A stretch of 64,000 bases of DNA. Source: DATCDE01 sp038252405. Its GTDB lineage: Bacteria; Actinomycetota; Actinomycetes; Prado026. Below, one piece after another: positions 1-9,619 of the stretch. The notes beneath the pieces were generated by a model. That model was not told the DNA's origin, ran no database searches, and saw only the letters and a list, made by a program, of their open reading frames with translations. Each line of letters opens with the position of its first letter. Position 1 is the stretch's first letter. A program made the translations under genes and the position numbers. Location: the NCBI GenBank assembly GCA_038252405.1, contig JBBSAJ010000010.1, forward strand, positions 1 to 64,000. Direction: 5' to 3'.

Positions 1-361
<361 letters not shown>

Positions 362-369
362 TGTCTAGC

Positions 370-394
370 CGAGTCACCGCGAGGCGGTGACTCG
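370..394 (-). other. Leader hairpin just upstream of 16S rRNA
   Basis: An 11-bp perfect inverted repeat (arms 370-380 and 384-394, loop of 3 bases) sits about 10 bases before the 16S 5' end on the rRNA strand. Stable stems at this spot usually take part in the processing of the rRNA precursor; that role is inferred. The sequence downstream of 16S, which would form the long processing stem, is outside the window. Confidence 0.6.
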
Positions 395-554
395 AACCGG
401 AGAGCGGTGTCACCGATGGAATGATCGGTGCACCGTTCGTGATTCTGGCGTTGATCAGACGTCACTTGCGTCTGTCATCACCAAAGGAATTCCGTCTCGG
501 GGTACGTGCGGACCAGATGGTCCGTCGCCACCGTCGAGAACGGGGTTTTTGGCA

Positions 555-584
555 TTGACTTTCGGCACGCTGTTGAGTTCTCAA
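555..584 (-). promoter_or_regulatory. Conserved rRNA leader element (boxA-like, TTGAGAACTCAA)
   Basis: On the rRNA strand the leader reads TTGAGAACTCAACAGCGTGC followed by a short AAAGTCAA stretch. This string is characteristic of actinobacterial rRNA leaders, where the TTTGAGAACTC core corresponds to the boxA antitermination signal bound by the Nus factors. Position, between promoters and 16S, fits that role. The assignment rests on recalled motif similarity. Confidence 0.65.
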
Positions 585-641
585 GGAGCGGACGCGCACC
601 TGATCAAGAACCTCTCGGCCCTGATCCGGGGCAACCGTTCT

Positions 642-670
642 ACTGTACCGGAGCTTCGTCAGCCCAGCAA
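642..670 (-). promoter_or_regulatory. Candidate proximal rRNA promoter (P2)
   Basis: On the minus strand TTGCTG (665-670) is followed after exactly 17 bases by TACAGT (642-647). The -10 hexamer matches TATAAT at 4 of 6 positions and the -35 keeps the TTG core. It lies about 280 bases upstream of 16S, a normal distance for a proximal rrn promoter. No experimental support. Confidence 0.5.
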
Positions 671-687
671 ATCGGGCCTTCCGCTAA

Positions 688-698
688 CCCCCCCCCCC
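688..698 (-). repeat. Homopolymeric tract, 11 G on the rRNA strand
   Basis: Eleven consecutive C on the plus strand, thus G11 in the transcribed direction, between the two candidate rRNA promoters and roughly 20 bases upstream of the -35 of the proximal one. Tracts of this length are prone to slipped-strand length change and to sequencing error. Confidence 0.9.
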
Positions 699-810
699 GC
701 GCGCTCAGACAGTCCCCGACGTGCGCCGGTGACTGTTTGACCATCCGGGTTCCGCCCCGGGACCGGCCACCTTTCGGTGTCCGTTCCTCCCTGCCGGGCG
801 ACAGGACGTA

Positions 811-839
811 ACAGTACGTACCCCTGAGGGTCACGTCAA
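811..839 (-). promoter_or_regulatory. Candidate distal rRNA promoter (P1)
   Basis: TTGACG (834-839) and TACTGT (811-816) on the minus strand are separated by exactly 17 bases. The -35 matches the primary sigma factor consensus at 5 of 6 positions. It begins only 28 bases past the tyrS stop codon, so rRNA can be transcribed independently of tyrS. Of the two candidates this has the better -35. Confidence 0.6.
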
Positions 840-867
840 ATCCGGTCTCGGAATGGCCTTTTGCCGT

Positions 868-2145
868 TCAAACGACCCAGTTCCGGACCCCGGCCATGGC
901 CCGCTTCCCCCTGCGCAGCACCAGCCAGCGACCGTGCAGGTACTCCGCTGCGGCGGGCACCTGGTCCGCCTCGCCAAGGTCCAGCCGGCGGTTGTTCGCG
1001 TGCACACCGCCCTCGCCGATGGCCCGTCGGGCCGCCGACTTGCTGGGCACCAGGCCGGTGACCACGAGCAGGTCCGCGTACGTGCTGTCGGCGGTCGCCT
1101 CGGTGTGCGGTGCCTCGGCGAGCGCCGCCTCAAGGACGTCGGCCTCCAGCTCGCGCATCTCGCCCTGCCCGAACAGCGCACGGCTGGCGGCGACGGCCCG
1201 TTCAGCCTCCGCCGCACCGTGCAGGAGGACCGTGAGGTCGCGGGCCAGCGCCCGTTGGGCCTCGCGGCCCGCCGGGCTCTGCGCGACGGCCCGCTCCAGC
1301 TCCTCGATCTCCTCCCGGGAGCGGAAGCTGAACACCCGCAGGTACCGCACGACGTCCCGGTCGTCGGCGTTGACCCAGTACTGGTAGAAGGCGTACGGCG
1401 AGGTCAGCGAGGGGTCCAGCCACAGAGCGCCGGACTCCGTCTTGCCGAACTTGGTGCCGTCGGCCTTGGTGAGCAGCGGCGTGGACAGCGCGTGCACCCG
1501 GTCGCTGGTGACCCGCCGGATCAGGTCCACCCCGGCTGTGATGTTGCCCCACTGGTCACTGCCGCCCAGCTGCAGGTCGCAGCCGTAGCGGCGGTGCAGC
1601 TCGAGGTAGTCGTTGCTCTGCAGCAGCACGTAGCTGAACTCGGTGTAGCTGATGCCGGGGCCGGCCAGCCGCACCGAGACCGCCTCGCGGTCCAGCATCC
1701 TGTTGACGCTGAAGTGCTTGCCGATGTCACGCAGCAGCTCGATCGCAGACAGCGGCGCCGTCCACTCCACGTTGTCGACCATGGTGGCTGCGGCCGGCCC
1801 GTCGAAGTCGAGGAACGGCTCGATCTGGCGGCGCAGCCGCGACGTCCACTCGGCGACCACCGCCGGGTCGTTGAGGGTGCGCTCCCCGGCCTCCTTGGGG
1901 TCGCCGATCAGCCCGGTCGCCCCGCCAACGAGTGCGAGCGGCCGGTGCCCGGCCTGCTGCAGCCGGCGGGCCGTGAGCACCTGAACGAGGTGCCCCACGT
2001 GCAGGCTCGGCGCCGTCGGGTCGAAGCCCACGTAGAAGGTCACCGGGCCCGCGGCCAGCGCCGCCCTCAGCGCGTCGGGGTCGGTGCTGTCGGCGATCAG
2101 GCCGCGCCACTGCAGCTCGTCGAAGATGTCGGTCACGGCGGTCAT
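868..2145 (-). CDS. tyrS: Tyrosine--tRNA ligase
   Basis: Class I aminoacyl-tRNA synthetase that activates tyrosine with ATP and charges tRNA-Tyr in the cytoplasm. The 425-residue length is normal for the bacterial TyrRS. The HIGH-type signature appears as HVGH (residues 49-52) and the KMSKS-type loop as KFGKT (232-236); the tyrosine-pocket segment with GGSDQWGN follows at about 194-201. The C-terminal 80 residues have the character of an S4 RNA-binding domain. The ATG start overlaps the stop of the upstream DNA glycosylase gene by 4 bases (ATGA), implying translational coupling. The rRNA operon follows in the same direction, an arrangement also known in other actinomycetes. Confidence 0.97.
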   Translation of the reverse strand: MTAVTDIFDELQWRGLIADSTDPDALRAALAAGPVTFYVGFDPTAPSLHVGHLVQVLTARRLQQAGHRPLALVGGATGLIGDPKEAGERTLNDPAVVAEWTSRLRRQIEPFLDFDGPAAATMVDNVEWTAPLSAIELLRDIGKHFSVNRMLDREAVSVRLAGPGISYTEFSYVLLQSNDYLELHRRYGCDLQLGGSDQWGNITAGVDLIRRVTSDRVHALSTPLLTKADGTKFGKTESGALWLDPSLTSPYAFYQYWVNADDRDVVRYLRVFSFRSREEIEELERAVAQSPAGREAQRALARDLTVLLHGAAEAERAVAASRALFGQGEMRELEADVLEAALAEAPHTEATADSTYADLLVVTGLVPSKSAARRAIGEGGVHANNRRLDLGEADQVPAAAEYLHGRWLVLRRGKRAMAGVRNWVV

Positions 2146-2759
2146 CCTCCCGTACGCGGCGCCGCGGGGCGGTACCGGCTGACCGTGGCCTCACCGGCCA
2201 GCCAGAACCGCCAGGGTCGGGCCGGCGCCGCCGACAGCCCCACTCGGGGCCCGGTGAGCACCCCGACCGGTCCGGCTGCGGCCGGCCGCAGCCGCAGCGG
2301 ACCCGCGGGGTCGAACAGGTCGGCCCCGTCGAGACCGCCGTCCACCCCGAGCGCCGTGGCCAGCCGGGCCGGGCCCTGCGCCAGCTCCACGTCGGTGCGG
2401 GCCGCCGTACGGCGGGCCCGGGCCAGCTCCAGCCCGGCGACCACCTCACCGGCCCGCAGCAGCACGGCGCCGCCCTGCCCGTTCGGCCCGCAGACGACGT
2501 TGAGGCACCAGTGCAGGCCATAGGTGAAGTACACGTACGCGCGACCGGGCGGGCCGAACATGGCGGCGTTGCGGCGGGTCTCGCCGCGGTGTGCGTGCGA
2601 GCCGGGGTCCTCGCCCGCTCCGCCGTACGCCTCCACCTCGGTGAGCCGGACGGCGACCAGGCCTTCGGCGCCGTGGTGCTCGACGACGGCCCCGAGCAGC
2701 AGTGGGGCGACGACCTCCGCCGCACCGGACAGCTCGCTGCGCCGATCCACACCGTGCAT
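2142..2759 (-). CDS. mpg: DNA-3-methyladenine glycosylase (AAG/MPG family)
   Basis: Monofunctional base-excision repair enzyme of the alkyladenine glycosylase fold; it removes 3-methyladenine and related alkylated purines. The 205-residue product starting at the ATG at 2759 has the usual length. The family segments are visible: RLTEVEAY near residue 40, where the Glu activates the attacking water, and the AYVYFTYGLHWCLNVV strand. Longer in-frame starts exist upstream, but they would overlap the divergently read small gene and add non-conserved sequence. It is translationally coupled to tyrS by a 4-base overlap, and the mpg-tyrS pair is conserved in mycobacteria. Confidence 0.9.
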   Translation of the reverse strand: MHGVDRRSELSGAAEVVAPLLLGAVVEHHGAEGLVAVRLTEVEAYGGAGEDPGSHAHRGETRRNAAMFGPPGRAYVYFTYGLHWCLNVVCGPNGQGGAVLLRAGEVVAGLELARARRTAARTDVELAQGPARLATALGVDGGLDGADLFDPAGPLRLRPAAAGPVGVLTGPRVGLSAAPARPWRFWLAGEATVSRYRPAAPRTGG

Positions 2760-2813
2760 TGTGCCGCCCGGAACTGTTGGCCGATGGCACGCGTTGTCCG
2801 GGTGGAGGTGGTC

Positions 2814-3218
2814 ATGACGACGATGTGGTTCGTCCAGGGCGAACTTGGCGACCCGACGGCTCGGCTGCTCCGCAAGACCGACCGGCGCCACGAGGCGTGG
2901 AACGCGGCGGAGGGAACGTGGGCCGCCACCTTGCAGCTGCTCGGGTCCAAGCCGGGCGAGAAGGATGGGTCCATCAACCCGGTCGACGAGCGCACGGCCA
3001 AGGCCTACTTCCCTGACGCCTTCCACCCGGCGTACTACTCGATGGGGGAAACCCTGCTGGTCCGCGGTCCGGACGGCTCGTACCTGTGGTCCGGCCGACA
3101 GTGGGTCCGTGACCTGATGGTCAGCGTGGCGAGGCTGCGTCCGATCGACGTGGAGACCGCCAGGCAGCAGTGGCCGGAAGCCTTCATCCGGGAGCGGTCC
3201 CAGCGCAAGCCCGCCTGA
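2814..3218 (+). CDS. Hypothetical protein, 134 residues
   Basis: I do not recognise this protein. The ATG at 2814 follows a strong ribosome binding site (GGAGG at 2804-2808), which decides the start; an alternative ATG lies three codons on. The product is soluble, has no membrane segment or signal peptide, and is rich in Trp, Arg and Tyr. It contains a GPDGSYLWSGRQWVRDLM stretch and a charged C-terminus. It is transcribed divergently from mpg (54 bases apart) and ends 7 bases before the argH stop, convergent with it. Codon use looks like that of the neighbours. Possibly linked to mpg by a shared promoter region, but nothing ties it to a pathway. Confidence 0.75.
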   Translation: MTTMWFVQGELGDPTARLLRKTDRRHEAWNAAEGTWAATLQLLGSKPGEKDGSINPVDERTAKAYFPDAFHPAYYSMGETLLVRGPDGSYLWSGRQWVRDLMVSVARLRPIDVETARQQWPEAFIRERSQRKPA

Positions 3219-3225
3219 CGCCGAC

Positions 3226-4662
3226 CTACTCGTGGGCGGCCCAGGCCCGGCCGGAGTCCACCACCGCGCGGAGCGCGGCCAGCTGCTCGCGCACCCGCAC
3301 CGGCGCGGTCCCGCCGAAGGCCGAGCGCGAGTCCAGGGCGCCCTGCACGGTGAGCACGGAGCGCACCTCGGGGGTGAGCCGCGAGGAGATCCCGGCGAGG
3401 TCGGCGTCGGTGAGGTCGGTGAGGTCGATGCCGCGGGCCTCGCAGGCCTGCACGCACGCGCCGGCGACCTCGTGGGCGTCCCGGAACGGCACCCCCTGCC
3501 GCACCAGCCACTCGGCGATGTCGGTGGCCAGCGCGAACCCCTCGGGTGCGGCCGCGGCCATCGCCGCCCGGTCGAAGCGCAGCGTCGCCACCATCCCGGC
3601 GACCGCCGGCAGGACCAGGGCCAGCGTGTCGATCGCGTCGAAGACCGGCTCCTTGTCCTCCTGCAGGTCCCGGTTGTAGGCGAACGGCAGGCCCTTGAGG
3701 GTCGCCAGCAGCCCGGTGAGGTCGCCGATGATCCGGCCGGCCTTGCCGCGGGCCAGCTCGGCGACGTCCGGGTTCTTCTTCTGCGGCATGATCGACGATC
3801 CGGTCGAGTAGGCGTCGTCCAGCCGGGCCCAGCCGAACTCGCGCGAGGCCCACAGGCACACCTCCTCCCCCAGCCGGGACAGGTGCACGCCGATCATCGT
3901 CGCGGCGAACAGGAACTCGGCCGCGAAGTCCCGGTCGGAGACCGCGTCGATGGAGTTGGGCACCGCGCCGTCGAAGCCCAGCTCGGCCGCCACGGCGACC
4001 GGGTCCAGCGGCAGCGACGACCCGGCCAGCGCGCCGGCGCCAAGTGGGCTCAGCGCGCTGCGGCGGTCCCAGTCCCGCAGCCGGTCGACGTCGCGGGCCA
4101 GCGCCCACACATGCTTGGCCAGCTCGTGGCCGAAGGACACCGGCTGCGCGTGCTGCAGGTGGGTGAACCCCGGCGCTGGCGCGTCGACGTGCGCCTCGGC
4201 CTGGCCCAGCAGGGCCTCCTGGACGGCGACGACGGCGGCGACCAGCTCGCGGGCCTGCGCGCGCAGGTACAGCCGCAGGTCGGTGGCCACCTGGTCGTTG
4301 CGCGAGCGCCCGGCCCGCAGCTTGCCGCCGAGCGGTCCGAGCCGCTCGAGCAGCGCCCGCTCCAGCGCGGTGTGCACGTCCTCGTCGTCCGGCGTCGGGA
4401 CGAACGCCCCGCTGCGGACGTCTGCCTCGATGGCGTCCAGCGCCCCGAGCATGGCGGCCAGCTCGGCGTCGTCGAGCAGCCCGGCCCTGGCCAGCACCCG
4501 GGCGTGCGCCCGGGACGCCGCCAGGTCGTGCGGCGCCAGCCGCCAGTCGAAGTGCACCGACAGCGACAGGGCCGCCAGCGCCTGCGCGGGGCCGGACGCG
4601 AACCGACCGCCCCACAGCCGGGTGCCGCCGGCCGATCCCGCTGCCCCGCTCTGCTCGGTCAC
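3226..4662 (-). CDS. argH: Argininosuccinate lyase
   Basis: Last step of arginine synthesis: splits argininosuccinate into arginine and fumarate as a cytoplasmic homotetramer. The 478-residue length is normal. The fumarase/aspartase superfamily signature GSSIMPQKKNP, which carries the catalytic Ser loop, is intact, as is the GKLRAGRSRNDQV segment near residue 110. The GTG start at 4662 overlaps the argG stop by 4 bases (GTGA), typical of this operon; a far longer in-frame extension upstream is only the shadow of argG. Last gene of the arg operon, convergent with the unknown gene to its left. Confidence 0.97.
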   Translation of the reverse strand: MTEQSGAAGSAGGTRLWGGRFASGPAQALAALSLSVHFDWRLAPHDLAASRAHARVLARAGLLDDAELAAMLGALDAIEADVRSGAFVPTPDDEDVHTALERALLERLGPLGGKLRAGRSRNDQVATDLRLYLRAQARELVAAVVAVQEALLGQAEAHVDAPAPGFTHLQHAQPVSFGHELAKHVWALARDVDRLRDWDRRSALSPLGAGALAGSSLPLDPVAVAAELGFDGAVPNSIDAVSDRDFAAEFLFAATMIGVHLSRLGEEVCLWASREFGWARLDDAYSTGSSIMPQKKNPDVAELARGKAGRIIGDLTGLLATLKGLPFAYNRDLQEDKEPVFDAIDTLALVLPAVAGMVATLRFDRAAMAAAAPEGFALATDIAEWLVRQGVPFRDAHEVAGACVQACEARGIDLTDLTDADLAGISSRLTPEVRSVLTVQGALDSRSAFGGTAPVRVREQLAALRAVVDSGRAWAAHE

Positions 4663-5861
4663 CGGCCCGACCGCAGGTCGCGCCGAGCCGCCATCCGGCT
4701 GGGCAGCCCCCACAGCTGCACGAAGCCCTTGGCCAGCGTCTGGTCGAAGGTGTCGCCGGTGTCGTAGGTGGCCAGCCCGAAGTCGTACAGCGACTCCTCG
4801 CTGCGCCGGCCCGTGACGACCGCCCGGCCGCCGTGCAGCACCATCCGGACGTCGCCGGAGACGTGCTCGTTGGCGTCGTCCACGAAGCCGTCGAGCGCGT
4901 CCTTGAGCGGGGAGAACCACAGGCCGTCGTAGACGAGCTCGGTCCAGCGCCGGTCCACGGTCTTCTTGAACCGGGCCAGGTCCCGCTCGACGGTGACGTT
5001 CTCCATCTCCTGGTGCGCGGCGATCAGCGCGAGCGCCCCCGGGGCCTCGTAGATCTCCCGGCTCTTGATGCCCACCAGCCGGTCCTCGACCAGGTCGAGC
5101 CGGCCGACCCCCTGCGCCCCGGCGCGGGCGTTGAGCTGCTGGATCGCCTCGAGCATGGTCACCGGCTTGTCGTCGAGGGCCACCGGGACGCCCCGGTCGA
5201 AGCTGATGACGACCTCGTCCGGGTCCCGCTGCAGCGCGGGGTCCGCGGTGTAGGAGTACACGTCCTCGATGGGCGCGTTCCAGATGTCCTCGAGGAAGCC
5301 GGTCTCGACGGCGCGGCCCCACACGTTCTGGTCGATGGAGTACGGCGACTTCTTGTTGACGTCGATGGGCAGACCGGTCCGCTCGGCGAACTCGATGGCC
5401 TTGTCCCGGGTCATGGCGTAGTCGCGGACCGGGGCGATGACCCGGACGTCCGGGGACAGCGCGCCGATGCCCACCTCGAACCGCACCTGGTCGTTGCCCT
5501 TGCCGGTGCAGCCGTGCGCCACGGTGCCGGCGCCGTACCGCTGCGCGGCGGCCACGAGGTACTTGACGATCAGTGGCCGGGACAGCGCCGAGACCAGCGG
5601 GTAGCGGTCCATGTACAGCGCGTTCGCCTTCAGCGCGGGCAGGCAGTACTCGTCGGCGAACTCGGCGCGCAGGTCGAGCACCTCGGCCTCGACCGCCCCG
5701 CAGGCGAGCGCCCGCTTGCGGATCGCCTCGAGATCCTCGCCGCCCTGGCCGACGTCGGCGGCGACGGCGACCACCTCGGCTCCGGTCTCCTCGGCGATCC
5801 AGCCGATGGCCACGGAGGTGTCCAACCCTCCCGAGTAGGCGAGTACGACGCGATCCTTCAC
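4659..5861 (-). CDS. argG: Argininosuccinate synthase
   Basis: Joins citrulline and aspartate at the expense of ATP. The N-terminal PP-loop motif AYSGGLDTS (residues 8-16) binds ATP, and the conserved HGCTGKGNDQVRFE segment follows. The 400-residue length is normal for the type 1 enzyme. I take the GTG at 5861: it gives the canonical N-terminus beginning just before RVVLAYSGG, has an AAGGAG 8 bases upstream and overlaps the argR stop by 4 bases. Citrulline must come from an ornithine carbamoyltransferase encoded elsewhere, since argF is absent from this operon. Confidence 0.97.
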   Translation of the reverse strand: MKDRVVLAYSGGLDTSVAIGWIAEETGAEVVAVAADVGQGGEDLEAIRKRALACGAVEAEVLDLRAEFADEYCLPALKANALYMDRYPLVSALSRPLIVKYLVAAAQRYGAGTVAHGCTGKGNDQVRFEVGIGALSPDVRVIAPVRDYAMTRDKAIEFAERTGLPIDVNKKSPYSIDQNVWGRAVETGFLEDIWNAPIEDVYSYTADPALQRDPDEVVISFDRGVPVALDDKPVTMLEAIQQLNARAGAQGVGRLDLVEDRLVGIKSREIYEAPGALALIAAHQEMENVTVERDLARFKKTVDRRWTELVYDGLWFSPLKDALDGFVDDANEHVSGDVRMVLHGGRAVVTGRRSEESLYDFGLATYDTGDTFDQTLAKGFVQLWGLPSRMAARRDLRSGR

Positions 5862-6396
5862 GGGAGGTCTCCTTGCTGTGGTGGTTCCTCGGTCCCCGGC
5901 TCGTCGGGGTGGACGAGATGGAGCAGGTGGGCCGCGACGGCGGCACCGCCGGCGGGGTCTCGGGCGACGATGAGCACGGTGTCGTCGCCCGCGATGCTGC
6001 CGATGATGTCCGGCAGCACCGTGTGGTCGATGGCCGAGGCCAGGTACTGCGCCCCGCCCGGCGGGGTGCGCAGCACCACGAGGTTGGCCGAGCTGTCCAC
6101 CGACACGAGCAGGTCCTCGCAGCGCCGGCGCAGCCGCTCGACGGCGAGCGGCTCGTCGCCGGCCGGCCGCGGGGTGGTGTCGCCGCCCTCCCCGGGCACC
6201 GCGTAGCACAGCTGGCCCGAGGCGTCCCGGACCCGGACGGCGCCCAGCTCGTCGAGGTCGCGGGACAGCGTGGCCTGGGTCACGTGGAAGCCCTCGGCGG
6301 CCAGCAGCTCGACCAGCTGCACCTGGGAGCGGACGAGCACCCGCGACAGCAGCGCCACGATGCTCTGGTGCCGGGCGGCCTTGGTCCGCACGACGC

Positions 6397-6400
<4 letters not shown>
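5858..6400 (-). CDS. argR: Arginine repressor ArgR
   Basis: Hexameric arginine-responsive repressor of arginine synthesis. The N-terminal 75 residues form the winged helix, with recognition helix around TQATLSRDLDELG. The C-terminal domain holds GSIAGDDTVLIV, the segment whose Asp residues bind arginine. At 180 residues it is slightly longer than usual because of a linker near residues 75-85 and a Pro-rich tail. GTG start at 6400, overlapping the argD stop by 4 bases; the next gene argG also overlaps by 4. Encoded inside the operon it presumably controls, probably through an ARG-box-like site upstream of argC. Confidence 0.96.
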
Positions 6401-7592
<1,192 letters not shown>

Positions 7593-7596
<4 letters not shown>

Positions 7597-8471
7597 GGCA
7601 GCACCTGCGTCCCGACGCCCGCGGTGGTGAACACCTCGAGCAGCAGCGCGTGCGGGACCCGGCCGTCGAGCACGTGCGCCTTGCGGACCCCGCCGCGCAC
7701 CGCCCGCAGGCAGGCCTCCATCTTGGGCACCATGCCGGACGACAGACCGGGCAGCAGCGCCTCGAGCTCGGCCGCGGTGAGCTCGCTGTGCAGCTCGTCG
7801 CTGTCCGGCCAGTTCGCGTACAGCCCCTCGACGTCGGTGAGCACGATGAGCTTCTCGGCGTCCAGGGCCACGGCCAGCGCCGCGGCCGCGGTGTCCGCGT
7901 TGACGTTGTAGACCGAGCCGTCGTCGCCGCGGGCGACGCTGGAGACGACCGGGATGAGCCCGTCGTCCAGCAGCCCGCTCACGAACGCCGGCTCCACCCG
8001 GACGACGTCGCCGACGAGGCCCACGTCGACCTCCTCGCCGTCCACCACGGCCGGACGCCGGACGGCGGTGAACAGGTGGGCGTCCTCCCCCGACATGCCG
8101 ACCGCGAACGGGCCGTGCGCGTTGACCAGGCCGACGACCTCGCGCTGCACCTGGCCGGTGAGGACCATGCGCACGACGTCCATGGCCTCCGGGGTGGTGA
8201 CCCGCAGGCCGCCACGGAACTCGTTGGCCACGCCCAGCGTGTGGAGCATCGCGGTGATCTGCGGGCCGCCGCCGTGGACGACGACCGGCTTGAGCCCGGC
8301 CAGCCGCAAGAACACGACGTCCTCGGCGAAGGCCCGCCTGAGCTCCGCGTCGACCATCGCGTTGCCGCCGTACTTGACCACGACGGTGGCGCCGTGGAAC
8401 CGCTCGAGCCAGGGCAGCGCCTCGGCCAGGACGCCGGCCTTGGCCAGCGCGTCGGCGTGCCGGGCGCTCAT
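7593..8471 (-). CDS. argB: Acetylglutamate kinase
   Basis: Amino acid kinase family enzyme that phosphorylates N-acetylglutamate, usually the arginine-sensitive step in this cyclic pathway. The 292-residue product shows VVKYGGNAM (phosphate-binding Lys), VVVHGGGPQI and the VNADTAAAALA segment. An N-terminal extension of about 25 residues before VVVKYGG matches the helix found in arginine-inhibited hexameric forms, so feedback inhibition is likely (inference). ATG start at 8471 overlaps the argJ stop by 4 bases; the long in-frame extension upstream is the shadow of argJ. Confidence 0.97.
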
Positions 8472-9619
8472 GTGGAGTACGCCGAGTTCTCGTGCACGTA
8501 GGCCAGCGACAGGTCGTTGGTCAGCACGGTGGCGGCATCGGCGCCGGCCTGCAGCCCGATGGTGATGGCGACGGCCCGGCCGGACATGTCGACGAGCGAC
8601 CGGTCCGCGGCCCCGGCCCCGTCCCGGCAGACCTCGACGCCGTTGATGCCCACCGACACCCGGTCGGGGTCGAACAGCGCCGTGGTCATGCCGACCGCGG
8701 CCAGGATGCGTCCCCAGTTCGGGTCCGAGCCGAAGAGCGCGCACTTGACCAGGTTGTCGCGGGCCACCGCCCTGGCGACCTCGACCGCGTCCGCGGTGCT
8801 GGCGGCCCCCTCGACGGTGATCGCGATGTCCTTGGTGGAGCCCTCGGCGTCCGCGAGCAGCTGGTGGGCCAGCCCGGCGCAGGCCGTGGTGACCGCGGCC
8901 CGCAGCTCGGCCGCGTCCGGGGTGACGCCCGAGGCGCCGCTGGCCAGCAGCAGCACGGTGTCGTTGGTGGAGGTGCTGCCGTCGGAGTCCAGCCGGTCGA
9001 ACGTCTCGGCCGTGGCGGCCCGCAGCACCGCGTCGAGGGTGCCGGTGTCAGCGACGGCATCGGTGGTCAGGACGACGAGCATGGTGGCCAGCGAGGGGGC
9101 CAGCATGCCGGCACCCTTGGCCATGCCACCGACCGACCAGCCGGACGCGGGCACATGCACCTGCTTGGCCACCGAGTCGGTGGTCATGATCGCGTGAGCG
9201 GCGTCCGGGCCGCCGTCGTCCGCCAGCGCGTTGACGGCCGCGGTGACGCCGGGCAGCAGCCGGTCCATCGGCAGCCGCTCGCCGATCAGCCCGGTGGAGC
9301 AGACGGCGACCTCACCCGGCCCGCAGCCGAGCAGCCCGGCCGCCCGCTCCGCGGTGGCGTGGGCGTCCTGGAAGCCGCCGGGACCGGTGCAGGCGTTGGC
9401 ACCGCCGGAGTTGAGGACGACGGCGTGCAGCTCGCCGGCGGTGAGCACCTGCTGGCTCCACAGCACCGGCGCGGCCTTGACCCGGTTGCGGGTGAACACG
9501 CCGGCAGCGGCCTGCAGCGGGCCGTCGTTCACCACCAGCGCGACGTCAGCGACGCCGCTGCTCTTCAGCCCGGCCACGACGCCGGAGGCGCTGAACCCGG
9601 CTGGTGCGGTGACGCTCAC
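8468..9619 (-). CDS. argJ: Bifunctional ornithine acetyltransferase / N-acetylglutamate synthase
   Basis: Recycles the acetyl group from N-acetylornithine to glutamate, making the pathway cyclic. It is an Ntn-type enzyme that cleaves itself before a catalytic Thr; the cleavage motif is clear as KGAGMLAPSLATML, with the Thr in the ATML part becoming the new N-terminus of the beta chain. Length is 383 residues. The GTG start at 9619 overlaps the argC stop by 4 bases. Whether it also makes acetylglutamate from acetyl-CoA cannot be told from sequence. Confidence 0.96.
   Translation of the reverse strand: MSVTAPAGFSASGVVAGLKSSGVADVALVVNDGPLQAAAGVFTRNRVKAAPVLWSQQVLTAGELHAVVLNSGGANACTGPGGFQDAHATAERAAGLLGCGPGEVAVCSTGLIGERLPMDRLLPGVTAAVNALADDGGPDAAHAIMTTDSVAKQVHVPASGWSVGGMAKGAGMLAPSLATMLVVLTTDAVADTGTLDAVLRAATAETFDRLDSDGSTSTNDTVLLLASGASGVTPDAAELRAAVTTACAGLAHQLLADAEGSTKDIAITVEGAASTADAVEVARAVARDNLVKCALFGSDPNWGRILAAVGMTTALFDPDRVSVGINGVEVCRDGAGAADRSLVDMSGRAVAITIGLQAGADAATVLTNDLSLAYVHENSAYST

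Larger units (their letters stand above)
362..833 (-). other. rRNA leader region, no protein gene
   Basis: About 470 bases between the first rRNA promoter and the 16S gene. It holds a second candidate promoter, a G11 tract, a conserved antitermination-type element and a hairpin just before the 16S 5' end, each listed separately. Reading frames through it lack ribosome binding sites and protein-like composition, so I see no coding gene. Confidence 0.8.

Noticed and set aside
709..736. Inverted repeat ACAGTC / GACTGT in the rRNA leader
   Set aside because: Six-base arms with a long GC-rich spacer between the two promoters; too weak to call a structure or an operator.
840..867. Terminator after tyrS
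   Set aside because: The 28 bases between the tyrS stop and the rRNA -35 contain no convincing stem-loop.
853..2523. Long plus-strand frame of 556 codons over tyrS and mpg
   Set aside because: Shadow of the two minus-strand genes in very GC-rich DNA; low-complexity Arg/Pro/Ala/Val composition and no family resemblance.
3226..5946. Single 906-codon minus frame that would fuse argH to upstream sequence
   Set aside because: Only the last 478 residues are argH; the rest is argG read in a wrong frame. A GTGA overlap and the conserved N-terminus set the start at 4662.
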